Assembly: GCF_004027225.2 (NCBI RefSeq)
Contig: NC_044289.2
Span: 2,965,761 to 3,029,760, forward strand
DNA: 64,000 nucleotides
Origin: Strigops habroptila
Lineage: Eukaryota; Chordata; Aves; Psittaciformes; Psittacidae
Reading direction: 5' to 3'
The notes beneath the pieces are model-generated. The model saw only the letters and a list, made by a program, of their open reading frames with translations. It was not told the DNA's origin and made no database searches. Each line of letters begins with the position of its first letter. Position 1 is the first letter of the stretch. The translations under genes were made by a program, and so were the position numbers. Positions 62,201 through 64,000 of the stretch are shown piece by piece.

Positions 62201-63905
62201 TGACCAAGTTCTACACAGCACCCACGGCCATCCGGCTGCTGATGAAGCATGGGGAAGAGCCCGTCAGGAAGTGAGTGCCATTCCCCAGAGCACGGGGGTC
62301 CCTGCACAGCCAGAGGCAGCAGTGGGGGGAAGGAGCCCCAGCTTCCTCTGAGCAGCAGCTCTGGGGCAGCAGCACAAGAGGGACGTGGAGCTGCTGGAGC
62401 GAGGCCAGAGGAGGCCCCGGAGCTGCTGCGAGGGCTGGAGCAGCTCTGCTCTGGAGCCAGGCTGAGAGAGCTGGGCTGGGGCAGCCTGGAGAAGAGAAGG
62501 CTCCTGAAGAGGAGACCTTAGAGCAGATCCAGTGCCTAAAGGGGCTCCAGGAAACCCGGAGAGGGGCTTTGGGCAAGGGCCTGTAGGGACAGGACAAGGG
62601 GAATGGCTTTAACCTGCCAGAGGGGAGACTGAGATGAGCTCTGAGGCAGAAGCTCTTCCCTGTGAGGGTGCTGAGGCGCTGGCACAGACTTTTCCCAGAG
62701 GAGCTGTGGCTGCCCCATCCCTGGCAGTGTTCAAGGCCAGGTTGGACACAGGGGCTTGGAGCAACCTGCTCTAGTGGAAGGTGTCCCTGCCTGTGGCAGG
62801 GGCTTGGAGCTGGATGAGCTTTAAGGTCCCTTCCAACACAAACCAGTCTATGATTCCCCAGCATAATTTCTGAGCAGACCAGGATCTTCTCCCTTACAGC
62901 AACATGCAGGCCAGTACTCCCAGCACTGCCTTCAGTATGGCACACTGAGCATGGCCTCTTGCAGTGTAAGCTGCAGCTAAGCTCAGAGATCGTAGGTTCT
63001 CCCTGCTCCTGACCCAAAGCTCGCAGAGGTGTGCCGGGCAGAGAGCTGCTCCTCGGCCTAGGAAGGAGCAGAGCCAAGCAGGAGCTTGAAGTGGGAGACG
63101 CCAGAATCACAGAGATCTCCTTTCTTCCCCCATGGAAGAGGGCTGAGAAGGGTCTGAACCATGCCTGGAAGCTCCGAGTACACCCTGGGGGTACCCCAGG
63201 GGCTCCTGCCGGCTCTGCTGTGCAGCAGGCTCAGAGCTGCTGCCCTCCATGGCCCTCTGAGCCCCTGCCAGCCCCCTCCTCTCTGCAGGCACAGCAGGAA
63301 GTCTCTGAAGGTGCTGGGGAGCGTTGGTGAGCCCATCAACCCTGAGGCCTGGCTCTGGTACTACCGCGTGGTGGGAGAAGAGAGGTGTCCCATTGTGGAC
63401 ACGTTCTGGCAGACAGAGACAGTGAGTGCTCACCCGGGTGTCCCTGGGACCTCTCTTTCCCCTGCGCTCCCTGCAGGGTGCTCCCACCTTTGCCGTGCTG
63501 TGTCTTTGGTTCTATGGGGACTGGTTGTTTTGCTTGCCCAGGAGACTCCAGTCTTGGACTGTAAAGTGTTGGTTCCCCTTCTCTTTCTTTCCTGGACCTC
63601 AGACAGGCTCCAAGGGGAAACCTTCCTCTCTGGACCCTGCCATGCTGCCCTTCTTTCTCTCCGCCAGCAGCTCCAAAGCTTTGTGCCCAAACACAGGCCC
63701 CCTGTCCCCTACTTCATCTTTCCCAAGGCCCTGTCTCCACAGCTGCCCTGAGCAGCCTGTGTGTGATGTGGTGTGATCAGAGCTGATGCAGACGCTGTGA
63801 AACAGGCTGGCATGGCCCAGACTCACTGGGTTTTACCTCTCTTTGCAGGGTGGCCACATGCTGACACCGCTCCCTGGTGCCACCCCCTTGAAGCCAGGCT
63901 CTGCT
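31976..63905 (+). CDS. ACSS2: ACSS2 (cytosolic/nuclear acetyl-CoA synthetase) 5' part, 12 exons; 3' end outside window
   Basis: AMP-forming acetate-CoA ligase: acetate + ATP + CoA gives acetyl-CoA + AMP + PPi, through an acetyl-adenylate. It supplies acetyl-CoA for lipid synthesis in the cytosol and for histone acetylation in the nucleus. Joined exons: 31976-32093, 32349-32544, 52913-53004, 53841-53944, 54243-54315, 55569-55644, 57229-57343, 60791-60928, 61157-61327, 62137-62270, 63289-63421, 63849-63905. They total 1,407 nt, exactly 469 codons without a stop. Motifs in order: the adenylate-forming P-loop [11 protein letters not shown] (residues 295-305), [42 protein letters not shown], and [12 protein letters not shown], which lies in the acetate/AMP site. 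The human protein is 701 residues, so the C-terminal third, including the mobile CoA-binding domain and the acetylated lysine, is to the right. The N-terminus is about 20 residues shorter than in human. ACSS1 is excluded because there is no mitochondrial presequence and the similarity is to ACSS2. Confidence 0.95.
32349..32544 (+). CDS. ACSS2: ACSS2 exon 2
   Basis: 196 nt, acceptor TATCTTTGCAG, donor GTAAAT, ending inside a split Trp codon (TG|G). Encodes [14 protein letters not shown] and [20 protein letters not shown], then [20 protein letters not shown]; almost identical to human ACSS2. Confidence 0.95.
33790..34353 (+). pseudogene. CR1 ORF1 esterase-like domain remnant
   Basis: A 187-codon open stretch. 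The VVGDST motif and the following [15 protein letters not shown] block resemble the esterase domain known from ORF1 of CR1-like non-LTR retrotransposons, where the Ser of GDS is the nucleophile. It ends within the element and is not linked to any host exon. Confidence 0.7.
34582..35468 (+). pseudogene. CR1 ORF2 reverse transcriptase remnant
   Basis: Frame 1 is open except for TGA at 34906-34908, up to about 35250; then a one-base shift moves the homology to another frame ([40 protein letters not shown]). The palm segment with the catalytic FADD motif is deleted: the sequence jumps from the VPQGS-like region straight into the 3' end. Confidence 0.8.
41002..41120 (+). mobile_element. CR1 LINE 3' fragment
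   Basis: Sense CR1 end with TGCCCATGGCAGGGAGTTGG and AACCCAAACCATCCTGTGAC; the octamer tail is eroded. Confidence 0.85.
41515..41640 (+). mobile_element. Probable CR1 reverse transcriptase fragment
   Basis: Encodes [20 protein letters not shown], similar to the CR1 LDVHKSPGPDGIHPR block. It is short and isolated. Confidence 0.5.
41735..41805 (-). mobile_element. CR1-like tail, antisense
   Basis: ATTAAGGTTGGAAGGGACAT then GATCATCCAGTCCAACCCC resembles the antisense 3' end of a CR1 subfamily. Confidence 0.65.
42748..43470 (-). mobile_element. CR1 LINE 3' fragment, antisense (about 0.7 kb)
   Basis: Antisense CR1 of the subfamily with CCAGGTTGGAAAAGACCTTT, CCAAGGCCACCACTAACCCA and TTCCTCATCTCCATCTAAAC; same subfamily as the copies at 51635 and 54356. 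Confidence 0.9.
43909..44175 (-). mobile_element. CR1 LINE 3' fragment, antisense
   Basis: ATAGAATCCCAGGCTGGTTT, GAACGCTGCCAGGGATGGAG, then TTCTTCCTTACATCAAACCT. Confidence 0.9.
44673..44752 (-). mobile_element. CR1 LINE tail, antisense
   Basis: 80 bp from CCCAGAATCCCAGCCTGG to CCCCTGCCATGGGCAAGGG. Confidence 0.87.
46290..46712 (-). mobile_element. CR1 LINE 3' fragment, antisense
   Basis: Antisense tail ACATAGAATGGTTTGGGTTG, through AGGGACACCTTCCACTAGAG, to CTCAGCCTGTCTCCATACG. Confidence 0.9.
51635..51722 (+). mobile_element. CR1 LINE tail
   Basis: GGTTAGTGGTGGCCTTGGCA, TTGATGATCTTAAAGGTCTT, then TTGATTCTATGAATT. Confidence 0.88.
52913..53004 (+). CDS. ACSS2: ACSS2 exon 3
   Basis: 92 nt, acceptor TTGTTTTTCCAG, donor GTGCGT. 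Completes the split Trp and encodes [20 protein letters not shown] then [10 protein letters not shown], plus the first base of Gly. It lies 20.4 kb downstream of exon 2 but is in frame. Confidence 0.94.
53360..53622 (-). mobile_element. CR1 LINE 3' fragment, antisense, ACSS2 intron 3
   Basis: ATGGAATCACAGAATGGTTT to TTCAGTTTAAACCCATTACC; it occupies much of intron 3 (53005-53840). Confidence 0.9.
53841..53944 (+). CDS. ACSS2: ACSS2 exon 4
   Basis: 104 nt, acceptor CCCTCCCCAG, donor GTAGGA. Encodes [20 protein letters not shown] then [14 protein letters not shown]. The MPMI(P/L)E segment is typical of acetyl-CoA synthetases; Leu replaces the usual Pro in the human sequence. Confidence 0.94.
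54243..54315 (+). CDS. ACSS2: ACSS2 exon 5
   Basis: 73 nt, acceptor CTCTCTGTCAG, donor GTAAAA. Encodes [20 protein letters not shown] then LVTA, plus one base of Asp. A CR1 copy begins about 40 bp after the donor. Confidence 0.93.
54356..54809 (+). mobile_element. CR1 LINE 3' fragment, ACSS2 intron 5
   Basis: Sense CR1 starting about 40 bp after the exon 5 donor (GTCCAGAGAAGGGTGACGAA) and ending TTCGTTCTGTGATTCTATTG. The remainder of intron 5 (54810-55568) is single-copy with no visible signal. Confidence 0.9.
55569..55644 (+). CDS. ACSS2: ACSS2 exon 6
   Basis: 76 nt, acceptor CCATTTTGCAG, perfect donor GTAAGT. Completes Asp and encodes [20 protein letters not shown] then KCKD, ending with AG of a split Arg. 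Confidence 0.94.
56009..56140 (+). mobile_element. CR1 LINE 3' fragment, ACSS2 intron 6
   Basis: ATCCCTGGCAGTGTTCAAGG to TGTTCTATGATTCTATGG. The rest of intron 6 (55645-57228) shows nothing recognisable. Confidence 0.9.
57229..57343 (+). CDS. ACSS2: ACSS2 exon 7
   Basis: 115 nt, acceptor CTCTGCCTCTTACAG, donor GTATGC. Completes Arg and encodes [20 protein letters not shown] then [12 protein letters not shown]; phase 0 at its end. Confidence 0.93.
57611..57811 (+). mobile_element. CR1 LINE 3' fragment, ACSS2 intron 7
   Basis: TGTGAGGGTGCTGAGGCGCT to TTTGGGATTCTATGAG. Confidence 0.9.
57812..60790 (+). other. ACSS2 intron 7, remainder
   Basis: 3 kb of single-copy sequence before exon 8. No exon or repeat recognised. 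Confidence 0.65.
60791..60928 (+). CDS. ACSS2: ACSS2 exon 8 (ATP-binding P-loop)
   Basis: 46 codons, phase 0/0, acceptor CTCCTCTCCTCAG, donor GTATGC. Encodes [20 protein letters not shown], then [20 protein letters not shown], then TGKPK. The Ser/Thr/Gly-rich [10 protein letters not shown] loop binds the ATP phosphates in adenylate-forming enzymes. Residues 259-304. Confidence 0.96.
61157..61327 (+). CDS. ACSS2: ACSS2 exon 9
   Basis: 57 codons, phase 0/0, acceptor CTTCTCCTTGCAG, donor GTAAGT. Encodes [20 protein letters not shown], then [20 protein letters not shown], then ANGATSVI. Residues 305-361. Confidence 0.95.
61328..62136 (+). other. ACSS2 intron 9
   Basis: 809 bp with no repeat or exon recognised. 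Confidence 0.65.
62137..62270 (+). CDS. ACSS2: ACSS2 exon 10
   Basis: 134 nt, acceptor GTCCCCTTTCAG, donor GTGAGT. Encodes [20 protein letters not shown], then [20 protein letters not shown], then EPVR, and two bases of Lys. Confidence 0.95.
62355..62857 (+). mobile_element. CR1 LINE 3' fragment, ACSS2 intron 10
   Basis: About 0.5 kb, from GAGCAGCAGCTCTGGGGCAG to AACCAGTCTATGATTCC; starts about 85 bp after the exon 10 donor. The remainder of the intron (62858-63288) shows nothing else. Confidence 0.9.
63289..63421 (+). CDS. ACSS2: ACSS2 exon 11
   Basis: 133 nt, acceptor CCTCCTCTCTGCAG, donor GTGAGT. Encodes [20 protein letters not shown], then [20 protein letters not shown], then QTET. The GEP and WQTET motifs contact AMP and the acyl substrate in this family. 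Confidence 0.95.
63422..63848 (+). other. ACSS2 intron 11
   Basis: 427 bp, single-copy, no visible feature apart from the splice sites. Confidence 0.65.
63849..63905 (+). CDS. ACSS2: ACSS2 exon 12 (last in window)
   Basis: 19 codons, phase 0/0, acceptor CTCTCTTTGCAG, donor GTGAGT. Encodes [19 protein letters not shown]. The gene continues beyond the right edge. Confidence 0.93.
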
Positions 63906-64000
63906 GTGAGTACTGCTGTTCTCCCCCCAGGGCACTGCAGCGGCATTGGCACTGCCTGTACCATGGCCTGGTGGTTCCCAGCCTCCCGGGGTGGTTGTGG

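Overview
This is vertebrate nuclear DNA, almost certainly from a bird. It has split genes with GT-AG introns, a CpG-island promoter, and about 20 copies of the CR1 LINE, most ending in the avian-type tail of tandem ATTCTATG-like octamers. The high GC, short introns in the first third and many minisatellites would suit a microchromosome, which is inference. I see no bacterial or viral genes, tRNAs, rRNAs or CRISPR arrays.

Two protein genes lie in tandem on the + strand. The first (about 1-24970) is the 3' part of MTCL2 (also SOGA1/KIAA0889), a coiled-coil protein that crosslinks microtubules on the Golgi. Fourteen coding exons run from 3810 to the stop at 19424-19426 and join in one open frame of 1,471 residues; the N-terminal exons lie left of the window. 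A long 3' untranslated region follows, with candidate poly(A) signals at 22117 and 24948. The second (31976 to the right edge) is the 5' two thirds of ACSS2, the cytosolic/nuclear acetyl-CoA synthetase. Twelve exons join into 469 in-frame codons, ending just after the TFWQTETGG core; the rest of the gene is to the right. Its first exon sits in a CpG island (about 31680-32250) with GC boxes, and its second intron is very large (20.4 kb).

From 19.5 to 31.7 kb, between the MTCL2 stop codon and the ACSS2 promoter, lies a string of unrelated tandem-repeat arrays (23-, 22-, 21-, 24-, 60-, 18- and 72-bp units) and a 0.9-kb one-sided pyrimidine tract. It is broken by a non-repetitive AT-richer block at 27.0-27.6 kb that looks like a regulatory element. 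ACSS2 intron 2 holds an unusually long CR1 copy (about 33.0-36.0 kb) that keeps remnants of the ORF1 esterase-like domain and of the reverse transcriptase, with stops, a frameshift and deletions.

I did not find a new biological system. The observations most worth checking are: a candidate alternative last exon of MTCL2 (20513); two in-frame exon-like cassettes in MTCL2 introns (12442-12492, 17149-17175); a NAGNAG acceptor (13281-13287); three QT motifs spaced exactly ten residues apart in MTCL2, resembling dynein light chain LC8 sites; the repeat cluster; the esterase-bearing CR1; and a CR1 inserted about 40 bp after an ACSS2 splice donor. Exon calls rest on splice sites, reading frame and remembered similarity to the human proteins; no alignment was run.
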